DNA of 64,000 nt from Yoonia sp. F2084L (GCF_023015625.1 NZ_JALKAH010000005.1:186001-250000); one strand, 5' to 3'. Numbered from the stretch's first letter, positions 1-8,513 are shown. Made by a program: numbers and translations. Notes: generated from the letters alone by a model not told the origin.

Positions 1-1
1 T

Positions 2-100
2 GACGCGCAGGCCGAAAAGCTGGTCACGATGTTCAGCGACAACTTTGAAAAATATGTCCCGTTCATTGATGACGATGTGAAAGCAGCGGCTATCGGCTGA
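2..100 (+). CDS. pckA: Phosphoenolpyruvate carboxykinase (ATP), C-terminal end (partial)
   Basis: Only the last 32 codons are in the window, open from the left edge and ending at TGA 98-100. The readable tail contains [13 protein letters not shown] followed by an acidic stretch and DVKAAAIG. This resembles the family's C-terminus, in which an F-x-x-N-F-x-K-F segment is followed by D-A-D-V-x-A-A-x-P. PckA makes phosphoenolpyruvate from oxaloacetate in gluconeogenesis. From memory, mcd-like genes lie near pckA in Rhodobacter relatives, which fits the next genes here. The call rests on a short tail, so it is good but not certain. Confidence 0.7.
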   Translation, partial: DAQAEKLVTMFSDNFEKYVPFIDDDVKAAAIG

Positions 101-128
101 ATAGACAGCGCATTTTCATAGACAACCG

Positions 129-162
129 CGGTTTCATACCTAACTTATGGGGTATGAAACCG
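129..162 (+). promoter_or_regulatory. Perfect 12-bp inverted repeat spanning a start codon
   Basis: The arms 129-140 (CGGTTTCATACC) and 151-162 (GGTATGAAACCG) are perfectly complementary around a 10-nt loop. The right arm contains the ATG at 154 of the next gene. No T-run follows, so it is not a classical terminator for pckA, although it sits where one is expected. Folded in mRNA it would bury the start codon. It could also be a protein-binding dyad. The pairing is seen directly; the role is inferred. Confidence 0.5.
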
Positions 163-690
163 ACCTACACCCTGACCGCCGTTTTATGCCTGAGCATGAC
201 AGTCGCCTCGGCTGACATTGCCACATCTTCCGAAATCGCATCGCTTGAGGCCGGCATTGTTTGCGCGCCCGACCCTATCGGATCAGTACCCGCGCCGGGC
301 ACCGTGGCTGGCACGACGCATATCATCGCTGAAGAACCGGACTTCGTCAGCACCACGCGGCAAGTCCCTGCTGTGCTGGGCGTTGGTTTTGGTGTGAAAG
401 CGCAAGCGGTCGCAACAGGCGGTCTGGACGGGATCAACATGGTTCTGACTCATCCAAAGATGGGCGCTACAAACGCAACGATGCAGACCTTTGCCACGCG
501 GATCAGTGGTAGCGATCCTTCACTGACATTCTATCAGTTTGATTACAGCTATGAACTGGTCCTTGGCACATGGGAATTCACGGCGATGTCAGGAGATCAG
601 GCGCTTTATTCGGTCAGTTTTGAAGTGGTGGACCCGCGCGCTGTGCCGCAACTCGCCAATGCCTGCGGCTATCTGGAACTGCTGTCCTAG
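154..690 (+). CDS. Exported protein of unknown function (possible DUF3859)
   Basis: 178 residues. The N-terminus is a clear Sec signal peptide: KPTYTLTAVL core, cleavage predicted after VASA at residue 20, which supports this start although the Shine-Dalgarno is weak. The mature part has two distant cysteines (around residues 37 and 170) that could form a disulfide in the periplasm. The central GVGFGVKAQ stretch, the THPKMG segment and the later GTWEFTAMSGDQALYSVSF remind me of the DUF3859 family, but I could not test that. The gene ends in the same CTAG (687-690) that supplies the stop of the convergent permease gene. Its start codon lies inside a 12-bp hairpin. Function unknown. Confidence 0.6.
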   Translation: MKPTYTLTAVLCLSMTVASADIATSSEIASLEAGIVCAPDPIGSVPAPGTVAGTTHIIAEEPDFVSTTRQVPAVLGVGFGVKAQAVATGGLDGINMVLTHPKMGATNATMQTFATRISGSDPSLTFYQFDYSYELVLGTWEFTAMSGDQALYSVSFEVVDPRAVPQLANACGYLELLS

Positions 691-1511
691 CCCATCACAC
701 CACGGCGGATCAAATTGGCGCCCGCGATGATCAACACCCATAGGGTCGCCTTGCGGAACCGTTCCTGATCAAACCGATCTCCCAGCCGGAACCCCAACCA
801 CATGCCAAGTAACGCGGGGACCACCAGAGCCGCCGAAAACCCCCAGGTTTGCGCGTTCAGAATACCGGACTGCAAATGGCCCAGCAGTAGCATCACGGAC
901 CCAAGCCCGTAGATCACCCCTTGCACCGACATCTGCCGTTCGCGGGGCGTATTAAGCGCCAAAAGATAGAGAACCGTCGGCGGACCCCATGTTCCCGCCA
1001 AACCGCCCAAGGTCCCGGCAAGGCCGCCTGCGGTCCATTCAAAGGGGCGACGCCACTGTGGCTTAATACGCGGACGCCAGCCGATAAGTTGAATGACACA
1101 CAGGGCGACAACCGGCACACCCAGCACAATGAACATCACGTCGCCCGGAATGCTGCGCACAAACTGAGCAGACACCAGAATCATGACGCAAACGACAATA
1201 ATATAGCGCCAGTGTTCCTTAAGCGACGCTTGTGCATTTCCGATCCCCGAACGCGCTACTTGCAGGACATTGGCAATCACAATCGGGATCACGATGCCCG
1301 CAATGACCAATTCCGGCGGAATGAAAATGCCCATCCCCGAAATCATGATCAGCGGCATCGCGAATCCGACGGCACCTTTGACAAAGCCACCCAGCAGCGT
1401 CACAGCGCAGGCAAAGGCAAAAATCGCTGGGGTTATCAGAGGCGAAAACTCGGGCATATCTTGTCTTACGACATTGGTCAGGACATTCCAGAAAGAAATC
1501 ACGTGCGACAC
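687..1511 (-). CDS. TauE/SafE family sulfite/organic anion exporter-like permease
   Basis: Up to 274 residues with about eight hydrophobic segments, and the family's glycine-rich motifs GGFVKGAVGFAMPLI near the N-terminus and GGLAGTLGGLAGTWGPP in the second half. This two-fold repeat is characteristic of TauE/SafE permeases. Members move sulfite, sulfoacetate or other small organic anions across the inner membrane; the substrate here cannot be read from sequence. The longest frame starts with GTG at 1511; an internal ATG at 1457 (MPEFSPLIT) may be the true start, since neither has a strong Shine-Dalgarno. It is divergent from mcd and shares a roughly 93-bp intergenic region with it. Confidence 0.8.
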   Translation of the reverse strand: MSHVISFWNVLTNVVRQDMPEFSPLITPAIFAFACAVTLLGGFVKGAVGFAMPLIMISGMGIFIPPELVIAGIVIPIVIANVLQVARSGIGNAQASLKEHWRYIIVVCVMILVSAQFVRSIPGDVMFIVLGVPVVALCVIQLIGWRPRIKPQWRRPFEWTAGGLAGTLGGLAGTWGPPTVLYLLALNTPRERQMSVQGVIYGLGSVMLLLGHLQSGILNAQTWGFSAALVVPALLGMWLGFRLGDRFDQERFRKATLWVLIIAGANLIRRGVMG

Positions 1512-1551
1512 TTTTGTGCGTAACGACGTGTCTTGGTGAATAATTATTGCG

Positions 1552-1590
1552 CTGCACTTGCAAAGTGATTATCTCTGCACCTGCAAATTG
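1552..1590 (+). promoter_or_regulatory. Two 16-bp imperfect direct repeats upstream of mcd (candidate operator)
   Basis: CTGCACTTGCAAAGTG (1552-1567) and CTGCACCTGCAAATTG (1575-1590) match at 14 of 16 positions with a 23-bp period, about two helical turns. They end just before the Shine-Dalgarno of mcd. The shared core (T/C)TGCAAA resembles the TTTGCAAA-type sites reported for RamB/ScfR/PccR-family short-chain acyl-CoA regulators, which control acetate and propionate metabolism genes. That match is from memory and the regulator is inferred. Confidence 0.5.
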
Positions 1591-1604
1591 ATAGGAGTCG
1601 CAAA

Positions 1605-3290
1605 ATGGCGCATGATGGTCAGGATATGACGTTGAACCAAAACCCAGTTCTGGCTGATCTGCTGTCGCTGACCGCCGACGCAATTCCTGCTGTTGAAGAC
1701 GTTCTCGCACGCGCAAAAGACGCCGTGCGCGCCACTGTGACAGACGGCGACCGCATCTCTGGCAAGCTGATCGAAGAGAACCAGACAGCGGCCCACGGCC
1801 TTGCCTGGCTGGCCACCTACGCACAGTCCTTGCAGCAAATGCAAAACTGGGCTGAACGTCTGCAAGCGGATGGTAAATTTGGTGAGGTGGAACAGCTGAT
1901 CCACCAGATCGCCTTTGGTGAATACCTTTGGCAGATCTACGGCGGCATCCCGATGAGTCAGGGAGAGATCCTGCGCCTGCAAGACATCGGCCTGTCGCAG
2001 GATGACATGCGTAGCTTGATGCAACCTGCGGTCATGACGCTGACGGGGTCGGGCAACACGCAAGCGGCACGGATGCGCCTGTGTGAGCTGATGCAGGAAC
2101 AATCTGCCAATATCACCGTCGGCGCGTCTGGCCTTGATGACGAGCTGGAAATGATCCGCGAACAGTTCCGCCGCTTCAGTATCGACCGGGTAGAGCCTGA
2201 TGCGCATGACTGGCACCTCAAGGATGAACTGATCCCGCTGGAAATCATCGACGAGATGGCCGAAATGGGCGTCTTCGGCCTGACCATCCCCGAAGAATAC
2301 GGTGGGTTTGGCCTGTCGAAAGCGTCGATGTGCGTGGTGTCCGAGGAACTCTCGCGCGGCTACATCGGCGTTGGCTCGCTCGGCACCCGGTCCGAGATTG
2401 CGGCAGAACTGATACTGTGTGGCGGGACTGAAGAACAAAAGCAGAAATGGTTGCCGGGCCTCGCCTCTGCTGAAATCCTGCCAACGGCGGTGTTCACAGA
2501 ACCCAACACCGGCTCCGATCTTGGTTCCCTGCGCACCCGTGCGGTCAAGAAAGGCGATGACTGGGAAGTGACCGGCAACAAGACTTGGATCACCCATGCG
2601 ACCCGCACCCATGTGATGACGATGCTCGCGCGGACCGATCCTGAGACGACTGACTATCGCGGCCTGTCCATGTTTCTGGCCGAAAAGACCCCTGGCACTG
2701 AAGAAAACCCATTCCCCACCCCCGGCATGACCGGCGGTGAGATTGAAGTGCTCGGCTATCGAGGTATGAAAGAGTATGAACTGGCCTTCGACGGCTTTGC
2801 GATCAAGGGCGAAAACCTGCTTGGTGGCGAAACCGGCAAAGGCTTCAAGCAGTTGATGCAGACCTTCGAGTCCGCCCGCATCCAGACTGCGGCCCGTGCC
2901 GTGGGCGTCGCGCAATCCGCTTTGGACGTCGGCATGCAATATGCGCAGGATCGCAAGCAATTCGGCAAGCCTTTGATCGCGTTCCCACGCGTCGCAGGCA
3001 AGCTGGCAATGATGGCGGTTGAGATCATGGTCGCCCGCCAACTGACCTATTTCAGCGCACATGAAAAAGACAACGACCGCCGTTGCGACCTTGAGGCAGG
3101 GATGGCCAAGCTGCTGGGTGCACGGATTGCCTGGGCCTGCGCCGACAACGCACTGCAAATCCACGGCGGCAACGGTTTTGCCTTGGAGTATAAAGTCAGC
3201 CGTATCCTGTGTGACGCGCGTATCCTTAACATCTTTGAAGGGGCCGCAGAGATTCAAGCGCAAGTCATCGCACGTCGTTTGCTCGACTAG
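1605..3290 (+). CDS. mcd: Acyl-CoA dehydrogenase with long N-terminal extension, probable (2S)-methylsuccinyl-CoA dehydrogenase
   Basis: 561 residues, far longer than the usual 380 of acyl-CoA dehydrogenases. About 160 N-terminal residues precede a complete FAD-dependent dehydrogenase core. Core motifs include FTEPNTGSDLGSLRTRAVK (substrate/FAD region), KQFGKPLIAFP and the C-terminal FEGAAEIQ, whose E545 sits where the catalytic base of this family lies. The length and extension match Mcd, which oxidises methylsuccinyl-CoA to mesaconyl-CoA in the ethylmalonyl-CoA pathway of Rhodobacter relatives, and proximity to pckA agrees. The ATG at 1605 has AGGAG at a good distance. A direct-repeat operator candidate lies just upstream. 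Another acyl-CoA dehydrogenase substrate cannot be excluded from sequence alone. Confidence 0.82.
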   Translation: MAHDGQDMTLNQNPVLADLLSLTADAIPAVEDVLARAKDAVRATVTDGDRISGKLIEENQTAAHGLAWLATYAQSLQQMQNWAERLQADGKFGEVEQLIHQIAFGEYLWQIYGGIPMSQGEILRLQDIGLSQDDMRSLMQPAVMTLTGSGNTQAARMRLCELMQEQSANITVGASGLDDELEMIREQFRRFSIDRVEPDAHDWHLKDELIPLEIIDEMAEMGVFGLTIPEEYGGFGLSKASMCVVSEELSRGYIGVGSLGTRSEIAAELILCGGTEEQKQKWLPGLASAEILPTAVFTEPNTGSDLGSLRTRAVKKGDDWEVTGNKTWITHATRTHVMTMLARTDPETTDYRGLSMFLAEKTPGTEENPFPTPGMTGGEIEVLGYRGMKEYELAFDGFAIKGENLLGGETGKGFKQLMQTFESARIQTAARAVGVAQSALDVGMQYAQDRKQFGKPLIAFPRVAGKLAMMAVEIMVARQLTYFSAHEKDNDRRCDLEAGMAKLLGARIAWACADNALQIHGGNGFALEYKVSRILCDARILNIFEGAAEIQAQVIARRLLD

Positions 3291-3295
3291 GTTGC

Positions 3296-3337
3296 TTTTG
3301 CGCTACCTGTGGCTAAGTGCAATAGGGTAGCGCAAAA
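3296..3337 (+). promoter_or_regulatory. Perfect 12-bp inverted repeat between mcd and the reductase gene
   Basis: TTTTGCGCTACC (3296-3307) and GGTAGCGCAAAA (3326-3337) pair perfectly with an 18-nt loop. The dyad sits directly after the mcd stop and touches the AGGAG Shine-Dalgarno (3338-3342) of the next gene. There is no U-tract in the plus direction, so it is a poor intrinsic terminator for mcd. It may partly occlude the ribosome site, stabilise mcd mRNA, or bind a regulator. Confidence 0.45.
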
Positions 3338-3348
3338 AGGAGCCGCAA

Positions 3349-4377
3349 TTGCCTAAGACTGTTCTGCTTACCGGAGCATCCGGTTACATCGCCAAGCATA
3401 TCGCGCTGCAACTTCTTGAGGCTGGGCACCACGTGCGTGGCACGGTACGCGACCTGTCTCGTGGGGCCGAGGTGACAGAAGCGGTGCGCCCGCACCTGAC
3501 AGATGCGGATGACCTTGAAAACAGGCTGACTTTTGTCGCACTTGATCTGACCTCCGATGACGGGTGGGAAGACGCGATGGCAGGCGTCGATGTGTTGATG
3601 CATACCGCGTCGCCTTTTCCGCTGACCCAACCCAAGGATGAAAATGACTTGATCCGTCCAGCAGTTGACGGCGCATTGCGGGCACTGCGTGCAGCACAAA
3701 AGGCTGGCGTGAAACGGGTCGTGCTGACATCCTCGACCGCCGCAATCAGCGGATCGGAATTGCCCGGTGGCGACACCGCATTTGACGAAACAAACTGGAC
3801 CAACCCGGACGATCCCGAGATCAACCCCTACACAAAATCCAAGACGCTCGCAGAACAAGCAGCATGGGCATTCATCAGCGATGAAGCGCCCGAGATGGAG
3901 TTGACCACCATCAACCCCGGCTTTGTTTTGGGTGCGCCACTTGATAAAAACTTTGGCACCTCCATCAATGTGATCGCCCGCTTGGTCCGGGGCAAAGACC
4001 CGATGCTGCCCGATATCGGATTTGCGACTGTCGATGTGCTGGACGTCGCTGAAATGCATGTCACCGTGATCGACAAGCCCGATACGATCGGTCAGCGGAT
4101 CATGGTCGTGGATCGCTTTCTCTCATTCTCTCAAATAGCGAAAGCAATCAAGACGGCGCATCCAGACCGCAAGATTCCGACCCGTGTCGCACCGAATTTC
4201 GTGATCAAGTTTCTGGGGCTTTTTGATCCGGCGATCAGATCAATTATCCCAAGCTTGGGTCGCGTGGACAAGATGGATAACGCCCGGGCCATTGCCACCT
4301 TGCGGCGTGGCATGCGGCAGGCACCCAAGGCCGCCGCGTCCTCCGCGACCTATCTGATCGACAACAAGCTCATTTAA
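3349..4377 (+). CDS. NAD(P)-dependent epimerase/dehydratase family reductase (dihydroflavonol-4-reductase-like)
   Basis: 342 residues, extended short-chain dehydrogenase fold. The N-terminal Rossmann motif is [12 protein letters not shown] (GxxGxxA type), and the catalytic tyrosine and lysine are in [15 protein letters not shown] conserved NPGFVLGAP follows. Such enzymes reduce aldehydes or ketones, or epimerise sugars, using NAD(P)H; the substrate is not evident. The start is TTG at 3349, preceded by AAGGAG six bases away; no ATG fits the beginning of the Rossmann strand. It may be cotranscribed with mcd, but a 12-bp dyad lies between them. The 3' end overlaps the convergent recO by 8 nt. 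Confidence 0.8.
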   Translation: MPKTVLLTGASGYIAKHIALQLLEAGHHVRGTVRDLSRGAEVTEAVRPHLTDADDLENRLTFVALDLTSDDGWEDAMAGVDVLMHTASPFPLTQPKDENDLIRPAVDGALRALRAAQKAGVKRVVLTSSTAAISGSELPGGDTAFDETNWTNPDDPEINPYTKSKTLAEQAAWAFISDEAPEMELTTINPGFVLGAPLDKNFGTSINVIARLVRGKDPMLPDIGFATVDVLDVAEMHVTVIDKPDTIGQRIMVVDRFLSFSQIAKAIKTAHPDRKIPTRVAPNFVIKFLGLFDPAIRSIIPSLGRVDKMDNARAIATLRRGMRQAPKAAASSATYLIDNKLI

Positions 4378-5098
4378 CCCGCGCAATTGCATCGAGAAGC
4401 CGGGCGCGTGCGCCAGGCATGGGACGATCGCCAAGACCTTTGATCAGACGATGCTCGATAAAATAACCGGTGGTCCCCAAGGCCCTGAGAATTTCATCGT
4501 TTGACGCATCCCCTTTGCCGGCCAGCACCTCTGGCAAGGCAAGCATTCGGTCGGCCCATTCACCTGCCGCTTCACGGCTGACAGCACGGCCTGACTTTGG
4601 CGAGACATAAATCAACTCCTCATTCACACCGCGCACCGCACAGGCGGAGAGGTCCAAGCCAAAGCCCATTTCCTCCAGCAAAGCCTGCTCCCACCGCAGA
4701 TAGGCCAGCGGCCAGACGTCGGACTGACCCAGCAAATCCAGCAATGCAATCGTGCGGTCATATAGCGGCGCATGGGCTTCGCGTTCTGGCAGGACCATCG
4801 CCAACAGACTGCACACAGCATTCAGCCCGGCCAAGGCAAGGCGGTCCCCCATTGCCACCGCTGCGCGGCTGCGGATCGGCTCTACTGTGAAACTGCCCAA
4901 GTGGCTATCGAGCCGCGCTTTCCACGCCACTGATAACTGCGCACCCGGCTGCAGGATCGGTGCGACCTTGCGGCTGGTTCCGCCACGGACAACACCGGCG
5001 TGACGGCCATGAGAGGCGCTGAACACCTCAATAATGACGCTGTTTTCACCAAAAGGCCGTGTAGAAAGCAATGCTGCTTCAGAACGCCATTCAATCAT
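4370..5098 (-). CDS. recO: DNA repair protein RecO
   Basis: 242 residues, the usual RecO length. The N-terminal OB-fold region begins [20 protein letters not shown] and contains the typical HAGVVRGG strand; the helical C-terminal domain includes [22 protein letters not shown]. RecO loads RecA on single-stranded DNA in the RecFOR gap-repair pathway. It is the last gene of the minus-strand block that begins at rpoZ, about 96 bp after DUF1491. The stop overlaps the convergent reductase gene by 8 nt. High confidence from gene order and motifs. Confidence 0.93.
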   Translation of the reverse strand: MIEWRSEAALLSTRPFGENSVIIEVFSASHGRHAGVVRGGTSRKVAPILQPGAQLSVAWKARLDSHLGSFTVEPIRSRAAVAMGDRLALAGLNAVCSLLAMVLPEREAHAPLYDRTIALLDLLGQSDVWPLAYLRWEQALLEEMGFGLDLSACAVRGVNEELIYVSPKSGRAVSREAAGEWADRMLALPEVLAGKGDASNDEILRALGTTGYFIEHRLIKGLGDRPMPGARARLLDAIARVK

Positions 5099-5194
5099 GT
5101 TGGTCAGCCAAATTCATAAGGCCCATATCAGACCGGTTCGACCTCACTTGCAAGCGGCAGTGCGTGTTGTCAGGGATGATGCCTCAGGCGGGAG

Positions 5195-5521
5195 TTATTC
5201 AAGCCCCGGTTCATCCAAAAGATGACGGCCCTGTTTATCCTCAACCTCGATCACCCAAAGATCAGGGTCAAAACCGCATTGCTTTGACACGGACAAATCA
5301 ACCTCTGCCTCATCGCCCTCAGCCAAGACCATCCATTTGCGGTCACCCGTCATCAGGTCAAAACTGCGCTGATAACAACAAGCCTTGCCATCAAGCGTGT
5401 TGAGCTTGACGAGGACAGCGCCTGCGGTGCTATCGCCACGCTGCACGATGAAGGCAGGGATTTCGATCAGACGCAGCCGTGTCAGATAGGCAGACACCCA
5501 TATCTCAGCCGTTAGCTTCAA
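5195..5521 (-). CDS. DUF1491 family protein
   Basis: 108 residues. The pattern WVSAYLTRLRLIEIPAFIV, then RGDSTAGAVLVKL and later W-V-I-E-V-E-D near the C-terminus is that of the alphaproteobacterial DUF1491 family of unknown function. No signal peptide or membrane segment is visible, so it should be cytosolic. The ATG overlaps the era stop by 4 nt (ATGA), implying translational coupling with era. The constant position between era and recO suggests a housekeeping role, but none is established. Confidence 0.85.
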   Translation of the reverse strand: MKLTAEIWVSAYLTRLRLIEIPAFIVQRGDSTAGAVLVKLNTLDGKACCYQRSFDLMTGDRKWMVLAEGDEAEVDLSVSKQCGFDPDLWVIEVEDKQGRHLLDEPGLE

Positions 5522-6435
5522 GCGTTGCCATCTTTAAAATCAAGGCCCATTTCCGAGTACCGTTCGGATTCTTCCAGCCAATTAGGTCGCACTTTGACCT
5601 TCACGAACAGATGCACGCGGCGGCCCAAAAACTCTTCCAACTCAAGCCGTGAGGCCTGACTGATTGCCTTGACCGTCTCGCCCCCTTTACCCAGCACGAT
5701 ACCCTTGTGCCCATCGCGGGCGACATAGATCAGTTGATCAATTCGGGCAGACCCGTCGGGGCGTTCTTCCCAATTCTCGGTCTCAACCGTCAATTCATAT
5801 GGCAATTCCTGATGCAAGCGCAGCGTCAGTTTTTCGCGCGTCATCTCTGCCGCAATCATACGCATCGGCAGATCAGCAATCTGGTCTTCGGGGTAAAGAT
5901 ACGGACCTTCGGGCACTTGTGTGACCAGCCAATCGCGCAAGGCGTCACAGCCATGCCCGCGTTCTGCCGAGATCATAAAGGTTTCTGCAAATGGGTAGGC
6001 GTCGTTCATCTGTTTGGTCAGCGCGAGCAGCACCTCGGACTTTACCTTGTCGATCTTGTTGATCGCCAATGCGACAGGCGATTTCCCTGCCCGCTCGGAC
6101 AGCGTTTCCAAAATCGCCTTCACGCCATCCGTGACCCCGCGATGTGCCTCGATCATCAAAACGACAACATCCGCATCCGCAGCCCCGCCCCAAGCGGCCG
6201 CAACCATCGCCCGATCCAATCGGCGGCGCGGTTTAAAAAGACCGGGGGTGTCAACGAAGATAAGCTGCGCATTTTCCGCCATCGCCACGCCGCGAATGCG
6301 CGCGCGCGTCGTTTGCACCTTATGGGTCACAATCGACACTTTCGCGCCAACCATGTGGTTCAGCAGCGTCGATTTGCCAGCATTCGGTTCGCCGATCAGG
6401 GCAACGAAACCGGCTTTGGTTGGGGCATCGGTCAT
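5518..6435 (-). CDS. era: GTPase Era
   Basis: 305 residues. G1 is [10 protein letters not shown]3 DTPGLFKP and G4 NKID, followed by a C-terminal KH domain with the [11 protein letters not shown] loop. Era binds the 3' end of 16S rRNA and helps mature the 30S subunit. The start overlaps the rnc stop by 4 nt, so RNase III and Era are translationally coupled as in many bacteria. All key GTPase motifs are intact. Confidence 0.96.
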   Translation of the reverse strand: MTDAPTKAGFVALIGEPNAGKSTLLNHMVGAKVSIVTHKVQTTRARIRGVAMAENAQLIFVDTPGLFKPRRRLDRAMVAAAWGGAADADVVVLMIEAHRGVTDGVKAILETLSERAGKSPVALAINKIDKVKSEVLLALTKQMNDAYPFAETFMISAERGHGCDALRDWLVTQVPEGPYLYPEDQIADLPMRMIAAEMTREKLTLRLHQELPYELTVETENWEERPDGSARIDQLIYVARDGHKGIVLGKGGETVKAISQASRLELEEFLGRRVHLFVKVKVRPNWLEESERYSEMGLDFKDGNA

Positions 6436-7112
6436 GTATCGACTTTCTTCAAAAGGGCGGTCGCGGCGGCCTGCTCGGCATGGCGCTTTGATCCGGCAGT
6501 CGCCTGCTCGGAAGCACCAGAGGCCAAACGCGCTTCAATGGTAAACACCGGCTGGTGGTCAGGTCCAGTGCGCGCGACCTCGATGTATTGCGGCGGAACC
6601 TCGCCACGGGCCTGCGCCCATTCTTGCAACGCGGTCTTTGCATCGCGTGCATCAGCGGCCACATTTTTGATCCGGTCACCCCAAAGGCGCAGGATCGCCG
6701 CGCGAGCCGCATCAAACCCACCGTCCTGATAGATCGCGGCAATCACTGCTTCCATCGCATCAGCCAGCAACGCTTCTTTCCGGCGACCGCCTGATTTCAT
6801 CTCGGATCGGCCCAGTTTCAGCACCGCCCCCAGATCAATCTGGCGCGCGACATCGGCACAGGCCTCACGCCGAACCAGCGCGTTGTAGCGCGGGGCAAGC
6901 AAGCCTTCGGGGGCAGATGGGTCCGCTTGCAGCAGCGCCTCGGCCATCACAAGGCCCAACACCCGGTCGCCCAGAAATTCCAACCGCTGATTATCGTCAC
7001 GATGCGGACTGACGATGGAAGAATGGGTGACCGCACGGATCAGGATTTCTGGCTTGGCGAAGTTATGCCCCAGCCTTTGAGAAAAGGCCGTCAGTTCGGC
7101 TGAGAGCTTCAA
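6432..7112 (-). CDS. rnc: Ribonuclease III
   Basis: About 226 residues. The RNase III signature [17 protein letters not shown] carries the metal-binding acidic residues; a second acidic site is in [15 protein letters not shown]; a C-terminal double-stranded RNA-binding domain follows from about residue 150. It processes rRNA precursors and structured mRNAs. The frame stays open upstream to an ATG at 7145, which would overlap lepB by 37 nt. I prefer the TTG at 7110-7112: it overlaps the lepB TGA (TTGA), has AAGG eight bases upstream, gives the family's normal length and begins KLSAELTAF. Cotranscribed with lepB and era. Confidence 0.93.
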   Translation of the reverse strand: MKLSAELTAFSQRLGHNFAKPEILIRAVTHSSIVSPHRDDNQRLEFLGDRVLGLVMAEALLQADPSAPEGLLAPRYNALVRREACADVARQIDLGAVLKLGRSEMKSGGRRKEALLADAMEAVIAAIYQDGGFDAARAAILRLWGDRIKNVAADARDAKTALQEWAQARGEVPPQYIEVARTGPDHQPVFTIEARLASGASEQATAGSKRHAEQAAATALLKKVDT

Positions 7113-7954
7113 TCGAGCGCCTTGAAGAAACGATCCGACCGCCATGTCCAGAACGCAAACATCGACCGACCTGCGGATGAAAACATCACCCGATCTGCGC
7201 GGCCAACGATATCCTTGCGTTCCACAAAGCCCACACCGCGTGAGATTTGGGCGACGCGGCTGTCAGTGGAATTGTCGCGGTTGTCGCCCATGAAAAAGAA
7301 CTGCCCCTCAGGAACAGTGAACACACCGGTGTTGTCGGTGGGCCGAGGCCCGATATCAAGGATCGCGTGGCTTACCCCATTGGGCAGCGTTTCGATGAAC
7401 CGCGCCTTATCGCAATTGGCACCAAAACCCACAGCACCATTTGCGCATTGGGGTCGCAGGCCAAGCGGGCCTTGGGGTTCCATAATCTCAGTGAACGTGC
7501 CTGCCGGTTCCACTGTCACGGGCACATCGTTGATCTGCAGCACACCGTCGATCATCTGAATGCGATCACCGGGCACGCCGATCAGCCGCTTGATAAAGTC
7601 GCGCCCATCCACCGGGTGACGAAAGACGACGATGTCGCCGCGTTCCGGGTCCGCGCCAAAGATGCGGTCTTCGCGGTCCTCAAGGAAGCCGCAAAAATCG
7701 TCAGCGCCAAGATCTAGCCCGACCTGAGGGATACGGATCGACGGGCAGGACGCGTAGGAGTAGCCATAGGCCATTTTGTTGACGAACAGGAAGTCCCCGA
7801 TCAGCAATGTGTCTTTCATTGATCCTGATGGGATCCAAAACGGCTGAAAGAAAATCGTCCGAAATATGCCTGCTATGATCAGCGCCCAAAAGACTGTCTT
7901 CACTGTCTCGATAAGCCAGGCGATAAATCCTGTGTTTTCGGCTTTTTCGGCCAT
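7109..7954 (-). CDS. lepB: Signal peptidase I
   Basis: 281 residues. One N-terminal membrane segment (about residues 18-36) precedes the catalytic motif [10 protein letters not shown] with nucleophile S45; the general-base lysine is K122 in [12 protein letters not shown]; a C-terminal [11 protein letters not shown] box follows. The enzyme cleaves Sec signal peptides on the periplasmic side of the inner membrane. It lies between acpS and rnc in the conserved block, and its stop is within the probable start of rnc. The internal segment containing [20 protein letters not shown] is an insertion seen in alphaproteobacterial relatives. Confidence 0.96.
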   Translation of the reverse strand: MAEKAENTGFIAWLIETVKTVFWALIIAGIFRTIFFQPFWIPSGSMKDTLLIGDFLFVNKMAYGYSYASCPSIRIPQVGLDLGADDFCGFLEDREDRIFGADPERGDIVVFRHPVDGRDFIKRLIGVPGDRIQMIDGVLQINDVPVTVEPAGTFTEIMEPQGPLGLRPQCANGAVGFGANCDKARFIETLPNGVSHAILDIGPRPTDNTGVFTVPEGQFFFMGDNRDNSTDSRVAQISRGVGFVERKDIVGRADRVMFSSAGRSMFAFWTWRSDRFFKALD

Positions 7955-8007
7955 TGCCTGATCCTTGCTTTGGGTTTGAGGCTACATGAGGGCGCGCGCC
8001 TGTGCTG

Positions 8008-8409
8008 TCAAGCGATGGGCCGTGCCTCAATCACCACAAAAGCCTGCGCCCAAGGGTGATCATCGGTCAAAGTCACGTGAATGATGGCCTCGTGGCCTTC
8101 TGGGGTCATTTGATCCAGCCGTTCTTTAGCCCAGCCGGTGACCGCCATCACGGGTTGGCCGGTGCGCAGGTTGGACACGGCCATGTCTTTCCACGAAATA
8201 CCCATGCGCAGGCCGGTGCCCAGCGCTTTGGAACACGCCTCTTTCGCGGCCCAGCGTTTGGCGTAGGTGCCTGCCACGTCTTTGCGCCGCTCCGCTTTGC
8301 CTTGTTCGATATCCGTGAAGACGCGATCGCGAAAGCGGTCACCAAAGCGGTCCAGCGTACCTGCGATGCGTTCGATATTTGCCAAATCCGTGCCGACACC
8401 CAAGATCAT
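8008..8409 (-). CDS. acpS: Holo-[acyl-carrier-protein] synthase
   Basis: 133 residues. The start [12 protein letters not shown] carries the conserved metal-binding aspartate, and [16 protein letters not shown] is the second signature. AcpS transfers phosphopantetheine from CoA to acyl carrier protein, making fatty acid synthesis possible. The ATG overlaps by 4 nt (ATGA) the stop of a 35-codon ORF that in turn overlaps pdxJ, so the three reading frames form a coupled chain. About 52 bp separate it from lepB downstream. Confidence 0.95.
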   Translation of the reverse strand: MILGVGTDLANIERIAGTLDRFGDRFRDRVFTDIEQGKAERRKDVAGTYAKRWAAKEACSKALGTGLRMGISWKDMAVSNLRTGQPVMAVTGWAKERLDQMTPEGHEAIIHVTLTDDHPWAQAFVVIEARPIA

Positions 8410-8513
8410 GCGCTGATATCCAGATCAATCACGCCGATACCGTCCATGATCCCGGTCAACGCTCTGCGATCATAGTCATTGGGCAGATCAAGAAAAACGA
8501 CTTGCTTGATCAC
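8406..8513 (-). CDS. Putative 35-residue protein encoded between pdxJ and acpS
   Basis: A short frame starts with GTG at 8511-8513, overlapping the pdxJ TGA as GTGA, and ends with TGA at 8406-8408, overlapping the acpS ATG as ATGA. It encodes a 35-residue peptide beginning [17 protein letters not shown] and ending GVIDLDISA. The frame is open throughout and fills the gap exactly. Both junctions are the 4-nt overlaps typical of translationally coupled genes. The peptide is acidic, has no signal peptide or membrane segment, and I recognise no family. It may be a real small protein, or a coupling device whose translation carries ribosomes from pdxJ to acpS. Confidence 0.5.
   Translation of the reverse strand: MIKQVVFLDLPNDYDRRALTGIMDGIGVIDLDISA

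Noticed and set aside
1569..3263. 564-codon open frame on the minus strand opposite mcd
   Set aside because: Antisense to an intact acyl-CoA dehydrogenase; residue composition is shadow-like with no domain.
5707..6729. 340-codon plus-strand open frame opposite era/rnc
   Set aside because: Antisense to two intact genes; no start signal or domain.
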